This document shows, piece after piece, positions 1 through 8,354 of a stretch of 64,000 nucleotides of DNA. How positions within the stretch are numbered: the stretch's first letter is position 1; the number at the start of each line of letters is the position of its first letter. The notes under the pieces were generated by a model. It searched no databases, was not told where the DNA came from, and saw only the letters and a list, made by a program, of their open reading frames with translations. The stretch comes from Citrobacter amalonaticus. Lineage in GTDB: Bacteria; Pseudomonadota; Gammaproteobacteria; Enterobacterales; Enterobacteriaceae. Location of the stretch: assembly GCF_001559075.2 (NCBI RefSeq), contig NZ_CP014015.2:4650001-4714000 (forward strand). The letters run 5' to 3'. The position numbers and the translations under genes are program-made.

Positions 1-927
1 TGTGGTCGGGATATCACGTTTAACGCAGCGCCAAAACGTGTGGCCACCGTAGGACAAAACAGCACTGAGATCCTGTATGCGCTGGGCCTGGCCGATCGAG
101 TGGTAGGCACATCGCTGTGGTTCGGGCCTGTTCCCGACGCGTATAAGGCGGCAAATGACAAGATTGCAGTTATTGCCCAGAACATCCCCAGCTTCGAAGG
201 CATCATTGCCAAAAAACCAGATCTGGTCGCCAGCCAGTTCGAATGGCAGATCGGTCCTGCGGGCACGGTGGCCTCTTATGAACAGTTCAGCGAACTGAAG
301 GTCCCGGTCTATACCGCACCGGCAGACTGCGCGAAAGATAACGAAGATGGCGGTGACGGCGTGCGCAAAGGCATGTTTGATATCGCAATGGTCTATCAGG
401 AAGTGGCCGACTTAGCGACGATCTTCGACGTTCAGGATAAGGGCAACGAACTGATTGCCAGCCTCAAAGCACGTGAAACGGCAGCGAAAAACAAAATCGC
501 CGGGATGGACAACAACGTCTCCGCCGTTTTCTGGTTCTCCAGCGCCGACCTGCAACTGGATCCCTACGTCGCCGGGAAATTAGGACCTGCCGCCTGGATT
601 GCGCAGACCCTGGGTATCAAAAACGTCATTGATTCCGCCGAAGAATGGCCAACGGTCGGTTGGGAAACCATCGCCAAAGCCCAGCCGACAGTGATTGTGC
701 TGGGGGAAATGAGTCGCCGGCGTTTCCCGGCCGATGACTGGCAGGTGAAAATGGAATATTTGAAATCCGACCCGGTCACCCAACTGATCCCCGCCGTTAA
801 AGCCGATCATTTACCGGTGATTGATGTACAGACTATGAATGCCGGAATCAGAACGATCGACGGTGTTGAGAAACTGGCTGACGCCCTGGTTGAGTACGGT
901 TTAGCGCATCCTCAGGCCGCGCATTAA
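1..927 (+). CDS. ABC transporter periplasmic substrate-binding protein, 5'-truncated by window edge
   Basis: The reading frame is open from base 1 and begins CGRDITF, so the signal peptide and start lie outside the window; a GTG at position 40 is only an internal codon. The 308 visible residues resemble the BtuF/FhuD/TroA-type class III binding proteins (PF01497): an early PKRVATVGQNSTEILYALG segment, then EGIIAKKPDLV, and a long-helix two-lobe layout. Such proteins deliver a metal chelate or cobamide to a FecCD/BtuC-type permease. The permease and ATPase genes follow directly, so the three form one importer. The cargo cannot be read from sequence. Co-transcription with a blue copper protein and bc1 genes makes a metal or metal cofactor a reasonable guess, but that is inference. 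Confidence 0.85.
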   Translation, partial: CGRDITFNAAPKRVATVGQNSTEILYALGLADRVVGTSLWFGPVPDAYKAANDKIAVIAQNIPSFEGIIAKKPDLVASQFEWQIGPAGTVASYEQFSELKVPVYTAPADCAKDNEDGGDGVRKGMFDIAMVYQEVADLATIFDVQDKGNELIASLKARETAAKNKIAGMDNNVSAVFWFSSADLQLDPYVAGKLGPAAWIAQTLGIKNVIDSAEEWPTVGWETIAKAQPTVIVLGEMSRRRFPADDWQVKMEYLKSDPVTQLIPAVKADHLPVIDVQTMNAGIRTIDGVEKLADALVEYGLAHPQAAH

Positions 928-992
928 TCCTCGTTTCGCGCCAGATCCCGACGGGTCCGGCGCGTTTTATGCACTCCGAAACGCAGGTCACT

Positions 993-2060
993 ATGAGCGA
1001 TTTACGCAGGACGCGTCACGCCGTCAGTCGGTTAGCGGTCAATGTTTGCGCCCACGCCCTCTGGGTTAGCGTGCTGATGTGCGGCGTCCTGCTGGCAGGG
1101 ATCGCCATTGGCGAGACGTTTATTCCCTGGCAGCACGTACTCAACACGCTGGCAAATCATCTGTTTGACACCCATTATCCGGTTGATGCACTGGATGCCG
1201 GGATTGTCTGGAACTATCGCCTGACCCGTGCGCTGGTCTCCGCCAGTTGTGGCGCCTGCCTGGCCGTGTCGGGCGTGGTTTTACAGTCGTTACTGCGCAA
1301 TGCGCTTGCCGAGCCGTATCTGCTGGGCATTTCCGCAGGCGCCTCAACCGGTGCGGTGTTGGTTGCGCTGACCGGACTGGGTGCCGGGATGATCAGCATG
1401 TCGTTCGGCGCATTTGTCGGTGCCCTGACCGCCTTTTTGTTTGTGGCCCTTCTGGCGGTAGCGGCAGGCGGCAGGCAAGGCGGTGGGGTTACGACGCAAA
1501 TCATTCTCGCCGGGATTGCCAGCTCCCAGTTATTCAATGCGCTGACCTCACTGATCATCACCCGCTCTGCCAACGCGGAACAGGCACGCGGCATTATGTT
1601 CTGGTTGCTCGGGAATCTGAGCGGCGTCCGCTGGCCCGATGTGGTACTGGCAATCCCCACCGCGTTAGTTGGCGTTGCGATATGTTTCTGTTATGCCCGT
1701 CATCTGGATGCCTTCTCTTTTGGCGCGGAGTCCGCCGCCTCACTGGGGATTCCGGTAAAACGCACTCGTGGCGTGCTGATTGCCGCCGTAACCGGTATGA
1801 CGGCCATTATGGTCTCCATCGTCGGCGCAATTGGCTTTGTGGGACTGGTGATCCCTCACGCCGCCCGTCTGCTGGTAGGCAATCAGCACCATCGTCTGCT
1901 GCCTGTCAGCGCGCTGATCGGCGCCATTTTCCTGATCGTCGCCGATGTCATCTCCCGCACGCTTCTCCCCGGACAAGTTCTGCCCATCGGCGTCATTACG
2001 GCTCTGGTCGGCGCGCCCGCGTTTTCCATCATCCTGATCAGAGGAAACCCGACCAAATGA
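993..2060 (+). CDS. FecCD/BtuC-family ABC transporter permease
   Basis: The product is about 355 residues and very hydrophobic, with the permease signatures of iron-siderophore and B12 importers (RLTRALVSASCGACLAVSGV near the N-terminus, NALAEPYLLGISAGAS, GAIGFVGLVIPHAARLLVG, and a C-terminal LPIGVITALVGAP). These match FecCD proteins, which form about ten transmembrane helices per subunit. The ATG at 993 is chosen because an AGG lies six bases upstream; an ATG at 969 is in frame but has no visible ribosome-binding site. The stop codon overlaps the ATPase start (ATGA at 2057-2060), indicating translational coupling. It belongs to the importer whose binding protein ends 65 bases upstream. Confidence 0.88.
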   Translation: MSDLRRTRHAVSRLAVNVCAHALWVSVLMCGVLLAGIAIGETFIPWQHVLNTLANHLFDTHYPVDALDAGIVWNYRLTRALVSASCGACLAVSGVVLQSLLRNALAEPYLLGISAGASTGAVLVALTGLGAGMISMSFGAFVGALTAFLFVALLAVAAGGRQGGGVTTQIILAGIASSQLFNALTSLIITRSANAEQARGIMFWLLGNLSGVRWPDVVLAIPTALVGVAICFCYARHLDAFSFGAESAASLGIPVKRTRGVLIAAVTGMTAIMVSIVGAIGFVGLVIPHAARLLVGNQHHRLLPVSALIGAIFLIVADVISRTLLPGQVLPIGVITALVGAPAFSIILIRGNPTK

Positions 2061-2872
2061 CCGTTAATCCTGTACCGACTCCGGTTGCCGCCTGCGACGC
2101 GATGATTCAGGCGGAATGTCTGCACTGGCAGGTGAAAGGCAAAGTGATTGTCAATGACGTTTCACTCCGCGTGGCGCCGGGGGAGTTTGTCGGCATTATC
2201 GGCCCCAATGGCTCCGGGAAAACGTCGCTGATTTCGTTGCTGGCCGGTCTACTGAAGCCCACCGCCGGTCACATCCTGTTGCAGCAAAAAGCGCTGCATC
2301 GCTATTCACGCCGTCAACTGGCGCAGCAAGTCGCGCTGGTTGAGCAGCAGGCAGAAACCAGTGAGCGCCTGACCGCGCTACAGGCCGTCTCGCTGGGACG
2401 AACCCCGTGGCTGAGCCTGCTGAATCCGTGGTCGGACAACGATGACAATATCGTCCAGACCATGCTGGAGAAAGTCGATCTTCAGCATCTTCGCCATCGT
2501 TGCTGGCACACCTTTTCCGGCGGCGAAAAACAACGCCTGCATATTGCCCGCGCGCTCGCTCAGCAGCCACAACTGCTGCTGATGGACGAACCCACGAATC
2601 ACCTCGACATTCAACATCAGATTGGCCTTCTCAGCCTGGTGAAACGCGAAAAACTGACGGTTGTCGCCGCTCTCCACGATCTCAATCATGCTGCCATGTT
2701 CTGCGATCGCATCATCGTGATGAACGCCGGTCGTCTGGAAATGCAGGGCCGTCCCTGCGCCATTTTCACCCGCGAGAATCTCCGCGCCTGGTTTGGCATT
2801 GACGCTATCGTCGAGCGCGATCCCCATGGTGCGAACTGTTTTATTCGTTATCAAAGACCTGAAGAAGCCTAA
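2057..2872 (+). CDS. ABC transporter ATPase (FecE/BtuD type)
   Basis: A 271-residue nucleotide-binding subunit. It has Walker A GPNGSGKT, a Q-loop region (ALVEQQAE), the signature FSGGEKQR in place of LSGGQ, Walker B LLLMDEP, a D-loop (TNHLD) and the H-loop histidine in ALHDLNHA. Length and motif order match ATPases of siderophore/B12 importers. The start overlaps the permease stop by four bases. Its last codons contain the ribosome-binding site (AAGGAAG) of the pseudoazurin gene that starts 11 bases after the stop, so importer and redox genes appear to be one transcription unit. Confidence 0.9.
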   Translation: MTVNPVPTPVAACDAMIQAECLHWQVKGKVIVNDVSLRVAPGEFVGIIGPNGSGKTSLISLLAGLLKPTAGHILLQQKALHRYSRRQLAQQVALVEQQAETSERLTALQAVSLGRTPWLSLLNPWSDNDDNIVQTMLEKVDLQHLRHRCWHTFSGGEKQRLHIARALAQQPQLLLMDEPTNHLDIQHQIGLLSLVKREKLTVVAALHDLNHAAMFCDRIIVMNAGRLEMQGRPCAIFTRENLRAWFGIDAIVERDPHGANCFIRYQRPEEA

Positions 2873-2882
2873 GGAAGACCCC

Positions 2883-3323
2883 ATGAACTATCTCAAAAAG
2901 AGCCTGAACGTATTGTGTTTGCTGGCCCTCACCGCCTCTGCCTTCGCGCAAACCCACGAAGTACTGATGAAGAATCGCGGTTCAGCAGGCCCCATGGTCT
3001 ATGAGCCGGACTACCTGGAGATTCAACCTGGCGATACGGTGAAATTTATCCGCAAGCATAAGAGTCATAACGCGGCCTCAATTGCTGAACTGTCGCCTGC
3101 GGGCTACCCAGGATTTATCGGCAAAATCGATGAGGAGATCGCAGTGAAGTATGACAACGCGGGCTTCTACGGCATTAAATGCACCCCACATTATGCGCAA
3201 GGGATGGTCATGCTGATTAAAGTCGGCGACGCCACTCTGCCGGACAGTTATCGCGCGTTTACGGCACCCGGGATCGCCGATAAACGCTTCCAGGACATCT
3301 ATTCGCGCATTGATAAACAGTAA
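2883..3323 (+). CDS. Pseudoazurin (periplasmic type I blue copper protein)
   Basis: The 146-residue product has a Sec signal peptide (MNYLKKSLNVLCLLALTASAF, probable cleavage after AFA at residue 22) and a mature cupredoxin of about 124 residues. Type I copper ligands are visible: His62 in KSHNA, then Cys100, His103 and Met108 in the C-x2-H-x4-M loop KCTPHYAQGM. This is the pseudoazurin pattern, distinct from azurin or plastocyanin. Pseudoazurins carry electrons in the periplasm from cytochrome bc1 or c-type cytochromes to copper nitrite reductase or nitrous oxide reductase. Here it lies immediately before petABC, so it could accept electrons from cytochrome c1. No terminal reductase is in the window. 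E. coli has no homologue at this place. Confidence 0.92.
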   Translation: MNYLKKSLNVLCLLALTASAFAQTHEVLMKNRGSAGPMVYEPDYLEIQPGDTVKFIRKHKSHNAASIAELSPAGYPGFIGKIDEEIAVKYDNAGFYGIKCTPHYAQGMVMLIKVGDATLPDSYRAFTAPGIADKRFQDIYSRIDKQ

Positions 3324-3334
3324 GGGAGAGCGCT

Positions 3335-3889
3335 GTGGTGGTGGAGAACAAACAGCCGGATAAGGACATTCAGCAACAACGACGCAACTGCCTGTGCAAA
3401 TTGACAAAATTTGTCGGCGCAGCGGGAGTGACCGCCGCCGTCTGGCCGTTAATTTCCGCATTAGGCCCGGACGAAACAACGCGCGGGGAAAATGAACCGA
3501 TAGACGTCTCGCTGGCGGGGATCGCCGCGGGGCAAACTATCAGACGCATCTGGCAAGGAAAGCTGATCCTCATCCATCATCGCACGCCGGAAGAGATCGT
3601 CGCGGCCCGCAAGGCTGACCACCGCGCGCTTATCGATCCGCAGGCGGACAGCGAACGGGTCGCGTCTGACTATCCGCAGTGGCTGGTTGTTCAGGGGTAT
3701 TGTCCGCACGCCGGCTGCGTACCCAATACCAGACCCGGTGGACAGGGCTGGATTTGTCCGTGTCACGGTTCGGAGTTTGATACTTCCGGACGGGTCACTC
3801 GCGGCCCCGCAACCGCCAATCTGGCCGTTCCAGAGTTTGCCTTTCATCCTGATGGTCTGACCGTGCGTATTGGCGCTAAGGACGTGTAA
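3335..3889 (+). CDS. petA: Ubiquinol-cytochrome c reductase, Rieske iron-sulfur subunit
   Basis: A 184-residue Rieske protein. The N-terminus has a twin-arginine motif (QRRNCLCKL, residues 16-22) followed by a hydrophobic helix to about residue 42, typical of Tat-inserted bacterial bc1 Rieske subunits. Box 1 is CPHAGC (Cys123, His125, Cys128) and box 2 is CPCHGS (Cys141, Cys143, His144). Cys123, His125, Cys141 and His144 would bind the 2Fe-2S cluster, and Cys128-Cys143 would form the stabilising disulfide. The start is GTG at 3335, preceded by AAGGGAGAG; two further in-frame GTG codons follow. The cytochrome b gene starts one base after the stop. Confidence 0.93.
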   Translation: MVVENKQPDKDIQQQRRNCLCKLTKFVGAAGVTAAVWPLISALGPDETTRGENEPIDVSLAGIAAGQTIRRIWQGKLILIHHRTPEEIVAARKADHRALIDPQADSERVASDYPQWLVVQGYCPHAGCVPNTRPGGQGWICPCHGSEFDTSGRVTRGPATANLAVPEFAFHPDGLTVRIGAKDV

Positions 3890-3890
3890 G

Positions 3891-5030
3891 ATGATCCGCT
3901 GGCGCATTCCTTTCCCGCGCTCCATCGCCGGTGTATGGCTGTTTGCCGTCGGTGCGATCCTGCTGGTGATGCTTGGAATACAGATACTGACCGGCATCGT
4001 GCTGGCGATGTTTTACGTCCCGACGACATCGCTGGCGTTTGATTCCATCGTCCACATCATGCGCGCAGTGAGTCACGGAGAATTGCTGCGCAGTATGCAC
4101 ACCATCGGCGCATCGCTGTTTTTCTTCGCCTGCTATCTGCATATTTTCCGTGGCATGTATTACAGCGTCTACCGCAGACCGTATGTGCCGATGTGGATGA
4201 TTAGCGTCACGTTGTACGTGCTGCTGATGATCACCGCGTTTCTCGGCTACAGCCTGATTTGGGGGCAAAAGAGCTACTGGGCCGCGACGGTGATCACCAG
4301 TTTCGCCCGCGCCATCCCGGTGGTGGGTGACAAGTTGTATACCTTCCTGGTGGGTGGCTATGCGCCTGGCACCCCCACGCTGGGGCGTTTTTACGTCCTG
4401 CACTTTATTCTTCCCTTTGCGGTCGTGGTGATGACGATTTTCCACGTCCGTACGGTACAGTCGGCCTTTGCTCACGCGATGAAACGGACCTTCAGCGAGA
4501 AAGCGTCCCGTAGTCTGCTCTTCGATTACCGAATCACGGATTCAGATGCCATTAAAATCACGTTATTCCTGATGCTGTTCACCTGGTTTTTATTTTTCGC
4601 GCCTCATTATCTGAGCAGCGCGGATAACTTCATCCCGGCAGATCCCACGGTGACTCCGGCGATTGTTGCCCCGGAGTGGTACTTTCTCCCCTTCTTTTCC
4701 ATTCTGCGCTGCTTCCCGAACGAACTCGTCGGGCTGGCGGCGATGTGCGGCGCAGTGCTGATCTTCTATTTTCTCCCGTGGCTGGATACCTCCCGCGCGC
4801 GTTTTCGCCACTACAACAAATGGGTGAAATGGGGTTTCTGCCTGTGGGTGCTGAATGTCTGTTTTCTGGGATGGCTGGGATCAAAAGCACTGGTTGGCCC
4901 CGATCTGACGGAAGGCATTCGTAATGAAGAGGGATGGATCCGCGCGGTCTCGCAACTGTCGACAATCGGCTATTTCGCCTGGTTTTTACTGGTGCTGCCC
5001 TGTCGTCGTTTTCTGGAAAAGCAGGACTGA
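3891..5030 (+). CDS. petB: Cytochrome b subunit of cytochrome bc1 complex
   Basis: A 379-residue integral membrane protein, close to the usual full-length bc1 cytochrome b and unlike the split b6/subunit IV arrangement. Haem-b ligands are His70 and His84 in helix B and His171 and His185 in helix D. Both pairs are 14 residues apart, the bc1 rather than b6f spacing. The quinol-oxidation (Qo) motif PEWYF is at residues 261-265, and GYSLIWGQKSYWAATVIT matches the conserved helix C/cd region. The ATG at 3891 directly follows the petA stop and uses AAGGACG inside petA as ribosome-binding site. It would oxidise ubiquinol at Qo and re-reduce quinone at Qi, pumping charge across the inner membrane. 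Confidence 0.94.
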   Translation: MIRWRIPFPRSIAGVWLFAVGAILLVMLGIQILTGIVLAMFYVPTTSLAFDSIVHIMRAVSHGELLRSMHTIGASLFFFACYLHIFRGMYYSVYRRPYVPMWMISVTLYVLLMITAFLGYSLIWGQKSYWAATVITSFARAIPVVGDKLYTFLVGGYAPGTPTLGRFYVLHFILPFAVVVMTIFHVRTVQSAFAHAMKRTFSEKASRSLLFDYRITDSDAIKITLFLMLFTWFLFFAPHYLSSADNFIPADPTVTPAIVAPEWYFLPFFSILRCFPNELVGLAAMCGAVLIFYFLPWLDTSRARFRHYNKWVKWGFCLWVLNVCFLGWLGSKALVGPDLTEGIRNEEGWIRAVSQLSTIGYFAWFLLVLPCRRFLEKQD

Positions 5031-5031
5031 A

Positions 5032-5838
5032 ATGATGAGACAATTACTCAGATATGGCATGCTGTGGGTGGCATTTTGCACGACAGGCCCTACATTCGCG
5101 CAAGAACCGGTTCCCACTCGCCAGGCGTGGAGCTTCAGCGGTCTCTCCGGAGAATATGATAAGGCGCAACTGCGGCGCGGTTTGCAGGTCTATGAAGAGA
5201 AGTGTCGTGCCTGTCATGGCATGAAATACCTGACGTTTCGCACGCTGACCAAACCCGGCGGCCCGGAACTGACGCCAGAAGACGCAAAAAACCTCGCCAG
5301 CGGCTATGTCTTTCCGATTATTCAGGATGACGGCCAACCCGGCGAGCGGGACGGCACCCTGAACGACAGCTTTATTTCGCCTTATCTCAATGACCAGGAG
5401 GCGAGATACCTGAATAACGGCGCCCTGCCCGTGGATTTGAGTTATATCGTTCGCGCCCGTACCTACGATCGCGGCTTTCCGCAATTTCTGCTGGACGCGT
5501 TTATTCCCTACACTGAGCAAGGAGCGGATTACCTCTTCGCGCTCTTAACCGGTTATCTGCCCGATGACCCGGAACTGAAGGCGAATCGTTACTATCCGGG
5601 TGGGGTGATTAACATGCCAAAACCGCTGGCGGATGGCGAAATCGAATGGCATTCAGAATCGCAGGTCGCGCAAACAGAAGAACAATACGCACGGGATGTC
5701 ACCGCCTTTCTGGCCTGGGTGGCCGATCCCGACCTGACGGCGAGAAAACATCAGGGAATGTACGTCATGGGGTATCTCGCCATTATGCTGGCATTATTAT
5801 GGATGATGCGACGAATGAAAAGACGCGCACAGCATTAA
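5032..5838 (+). CDS. petC: Cytochrome c1 subunit of cytochrome bc1 complex
   Basis: The 268-residue product has a signal peptide ending near TFA (residue 23), a single haem-c site CRACH (Cys58, Cys61, His62), the conserved ALPVDLSYIVRAR segment and a probable axial Met195 in INMPKPL, where cytochrome c1 normally has AMPxPL. A C-terminal transmembrane anchor (about residues 243-260) precedes a basic tail. These are the cytochrome c1 hallmarks. ATG at 5032 or 5035 starts one base or so after the petB stop. It takes electrons from the Rieske protein and would pass them to a periplasmic carrier, most simply the pseudoazurin upstream. Haem attachment needs the Ccm system, which is not in this window. 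Confidence 0.93.
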   Translation: MMRQLLRYGMLWVAFCTTGPTFAQEPVPTRQAWSFSGLSGEYDKAQLRRGLQVYEEKCRACHGMKYLTFRTLTKPGGPELTPEDAKNLASGYVFPIIQDDGQPGERDGTLNDSFISPYLNDQEARYLNNGALPVDLSYIVRARTYDRGFPQFLLDAFIPYTEQGADYLFALLTGYLPDDPELKANRYYPGGVINMPKPLADGEIEWHSESQVAQTEEQYARDVTAFLAWVADPDLTARKHQGMYVMGYLAIMLALLWMMRRMKRRAQH

Positions 5839-5863
5839 ACGCGAGAAAGAAATCACAATCTGT

Positions 5864-5890
5864 GACCAGTCAGCCTGATGCTGGCTGGTC
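5864..5890. terminator. Hairpin between petC and ychH
   Basis: Eleven-base arms (GACCAGTCAGC and GCTGGCTGGTC, one mismatch) around a 5-base loop lie between the convergent petC and ychH stops. The following T-run is weak, so termination in either direction is likely but not certain. Confidence 0.55.
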
Positions 5891-5909
5891 ATTATCTTGC
5901 GGCGAAACG

Positions 5910-6188
5910 TTAACTGTGACGACGATTGTCGTTACGGCGGCAACGTTTGTCGTAGTGGCGCACCCACCAGTAGCGGTCGCTGACTTGCTCATGTCCGCCT
6001 ACACGGGCACCCGCCAGCCACAAAATGGCACCGACGAAGATACTGAGCACGGCACCATGCGCGAAAAATTGTGGCAGGTTAAATTGCGGCAACTGGTTTA
6101 AAATGGAGTAACCCACGCCAACCACCATAACCACTAACCCTAAACCCATGAGCACATTACCGAGTAACGAAGCGTTTTTGCGTTTCAT
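5910..6188 (-). CDS. ychH: Stress-induced inner-membrane protein YchH
   Basis: The 92-residue product matches E. coli YchH almost throughout: MKRKNASLLGNVLMGLG, two transmembrane helices (about residues 8-28 and 42-62) and a basic C-terminus rich in arginine. YchH (DUF2583) is linked in E. coli to stress resistance and biofilm formation; its molecular role is unknown. It is divergent from pth as in E. coli. In E. coli dauA and prs lie on the far side of ychH. Here the bc1 cluster occupies that side, which marks an insertion junction. Confidence 0.93.
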   Translation of the reverse strand: MKRKNASLLGNVLMGLGLVVMVVGVGYSILNQLPQFNLPQFFAHGAVLSIFVGAILWLAGARVGGHEQVSDRYWWVRHYDKRCRRNDNRRHS

Positions 6189-6463
6189 GTGTCACCTCCG
6201 GAACTTTTGGGTTGCTTCAGGGAATATCCCTAATCCTTATGTGTAAAGTATAGACAACACACCGCTTTGGTAGTGAGCCTGCGATCACAATTACAACTCA
6301 TTATTCAACAAAACTTTACAAATAAGCCCCTGAACACCTTGACTTTCCAATAATCAAGACAGGCAATTATTCAGTTTCCGGGAGAAGTGACACGGTTCTT
6401 TGTCAAGCGGGGCGACAGACAGTAAACTACGCGCCAGTTATTGAAACACTCAGGATAGAAAAC

Positions 6464-7048
6464 GTGACGATTAAACTGATTGTCGGCCTGGCGAACCCCG
6501 GCGCTGAATATGCAGCCACCCGACATAATGCGGGCGCATGGTACGTCGATTTACTGGCAGAGCGGTTGCGAGCCCCTTTGCGCGAAGAGCCGAAATTCTT
6601 TGGCTACACTTCCAGAGTCAGTCTGGAAGGTGAAGATGTCCGTTTATTAGTTCCCACCACGTTTATGAATCTGAGCGGCAAAGCGGTCGGCGCAATGGCG
6701 AGTTTTTATCGCATCAATCCCGACGAAATTTTAGTGGCCCACGATGAACTGGATCTTCCCCCCGGCGTGGCAAAATTTAAACTCGGCGGAGGTCATGGCG
6801 GACACAACGGGCTGAAAGACATTATCAGCAAGCTCGGCAATAACCCTAACTTTCATCGCTTACGTGTCGGAATCGGTCATCCGGGCGATAAAAATAAAGT
6901 TGTCGGCTTTGTGTTAGGCAAACCGCCTGTTTCAGAACAGAAGTTAATTGACGACGCGATTGACGAAGCGGCGCGTTGCACTGAGGTATGGTTTAAAGAC
7001 GGTTTGACCAAAGCAACGAACCGATTGCACGCCTTTAAAGCGCAATAA
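6464..7048 (+). CDS. pth: Peptidyl-tRNA hydrolase
   Basis: A 194-residue product, the same length as E. coli Pth. It releases peptides from prematurely dropped peptidyl-tRNAs so the tRNA can be recycled. The family landmarks are visible: N-terminal IVGLANPGAEYAATRHNAG with the catalytic His20 (TRHNAG), TTFMNLSG, the AHDELDLPPG loop with Asp93, and GGHGGHNGLK. The start is GTG at 6464, giving MTIKLIVGL as in E. coli. It is followed by ychF 116 bases downstream, the conserved pth-ychF pair. Confidence 0.97.
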   Translation: MTIKLIVGLANPGAEYAATRHNAGAWYVDLLAERLRAPLREEPKFFGYTSRVSLEGEDVRLLVPTTFMNLSGKAVGAMASFYRINPDEILVAHDELDLPPGVAKFKLGGGHGGHNGLKDIISKLGNNPNFHRLRVGIGHPGDKNKVVGFVLGKPPVSEQKLIDDAIDEAARCTEVWFKDGLTKATNRLHAFKAQ

Positions 7049-7164
7049 GCAGTGATGTGCGGCATTTTTGCCGTACGCTGTGTATAATAGGCAAAGTTAT
7101 TTCCATTTCTACAATCTGTTTTCTACAACAGGTTGATTATCAAGATATTAAGGTGATTTAAATC

Positions 7165-8256
7165 ATGGGATTCAAATGCGGTATCGTCGGTTTGCCCAAC
7201 GTCGGGAAATCCACCCTGTTCAACGCGCTGACCAAAGCCGGTATTGAAGCGGCAAACTTCCCATTCTGTACGATTGAGCCGAATACCGGCGTCGTGCCGA
7301 TGCCCGACCCGCGTCTGGACCAGTTGGCTGAGATCGTCAAACCGCAGCGTATCCTGCCGACCACAATGGAATTTGTTGATATTGCCGGTCTGGTAAAAGG
7401 CGCGTCCAAAGGTGAAGGTCTGGGTAACCAGTTCCTGACCAACATTCGTGAAACCGAAGCGATTGGCCACGTGGTGCGCTGTTTTGAAAACGACAACATT
7501 ATTCACGTTTCGGGCAAAGTGAACCCGGCGGAAGATATTGACGTGATCAACACCGAGCTGGCGCTGGCGGATCTCGATACCTGCGAACGCGCGATTCACC
7601 GCGTACAGAAGAAAGCCAAAGGCGGCGATAAAGACGCAAAAGCCGAGCTGGCCGCGCTGGAAAAATGCCTGCCGCAGCTCTCTGAAGCTGGCATGCTGCG
7701 TTCTCTGGACCTGACGGACGAAGACAAAGCGGCGATCCGCTACCTGAGCTTCCTGACCCTGAAGCCGACCATGTATATTGCCAACGTTAACGAAGACGGT
7801 TTCGAAAACAACCCATATCTCGACCAGGTCCGCGAAATTGCCGCGAAGGAAGGTTCCGTCGTGGTTCCGGTATGTGCGGCGGTTGAAGCGGACATCGCTG
7901 AACTTGACGATGACGAGCGCGACGAATTCATGCAGGAACTGGGGCTGGAAGAACCGGGCCTGAACCGCGTGATCCGTGCTGGCTACAAGCTGCTGAACCT
8001 GCAAACCTACTTCACCGCCGGGGTGAAGGAAGTGCGTGCATGGACCATTCCTGTCGGCGCCACCGCGCCACAGGCGGCAGGTAAAATCCATACCGATTTC
8101 GAGAAAGGCTTTATCCGCGCACAGACCATCGCGTTTGACGACTTCATCACCTACAAAGGTGAACAAGGCGCGAAAGAAGCCGGTAAAATGCGTGCTGAAG
8201 GGAAAGATTACATCGTTAAAGATGGCGACGTGATGAACTTCCTGTTCAACGTCTAA
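7165..8256 (+). CDS. ychF: Redox-regulated ATPase YchF
   Basis: The 363-residue product is an Obg-family P-loop NTPase. The G1 motif GLPNVGKST (residues 8-16), the G3 DIAGLV and a C-terminal TGS domain (VRAWTIPVGATAPQAAGKIH) are present. In place of the GTP-specific NKxD, YchF proteins have NxxE (NVNEDG here), which explains their preference for ATP. E. coli YchF associates with ribosomes and dampens the oxidative stress response. Start ATG 7165 follows a weak AAGGTGA site. A strong terminator follows. Confidence 0.97.
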   Translation: MGFKCGIVGLPNVGKSTLFNALTKAGIEAANFPFCTIEPNTGVVPMPDPRLDQLAEIVKPQRILPTTMEFVDIAGLVKGASKGEGLGNQFLTNIRETEAIGHVVRCFENDNIIHVSGKVNPAEDIDVINTELALADLDTCERAIHRVQKKAKGGDKDAKAELAALEKCLPQLSEAGMLRSLDLTDEDKAAIRYLSFLTLKPTMYIANVNEDGFENNPYLDQVREIAAKEGSVVVPVCAAVEADIAELDDDERDEFMQELGLEEPGLNRVIRAGYKLLNLQTYFTAGVKEVRAWTIPVGATAPQAAGKIHTDFEKGFIRAQTIAFDDFITYKGEQGAKEAGKMRAEGKDYIVKDGDVMNFLFNV

Positions 8257-8314
8257 TTAGTTTCTGTTACCTCATGAGGTTTCATTAAATCTCATAAGGA
8301 TCTAAGAACACTAT

Positions 8315-8342
8315 AAAATCCACGCAATTGCGTGGATTTTTC
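8315..8342 (+). terminator. Rho-independent terminator of ychF
   Basis: Perfect arms AAAATCCACGC and GCGTGGATTTT around AATT, ending in a T-run, 58 bases after the ychF stop. It may also stop transcription of the convergent chemoreceptor gene. Confidence 0.85.
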
Positions 8343-8354
8343 GTATTAGGGTGC

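Noticed and set aside
1247..2056. Upstream extension of the ABC ATPase frame through the permease gene
   Set aside because: The extension is out of frame with the permease and translates to Cys/Arg-rich nonsense; the real ATPase start is the overlapping ATG at 2057.
7123..8166. Long 347-codon open frame antisense to ychF
   Set aside because: It lies wholly against a highly conserved gene, has Phe/Val/Gln-rich low-complexity translation typical of antisense reading of strong codon bias, and shows no family motif.
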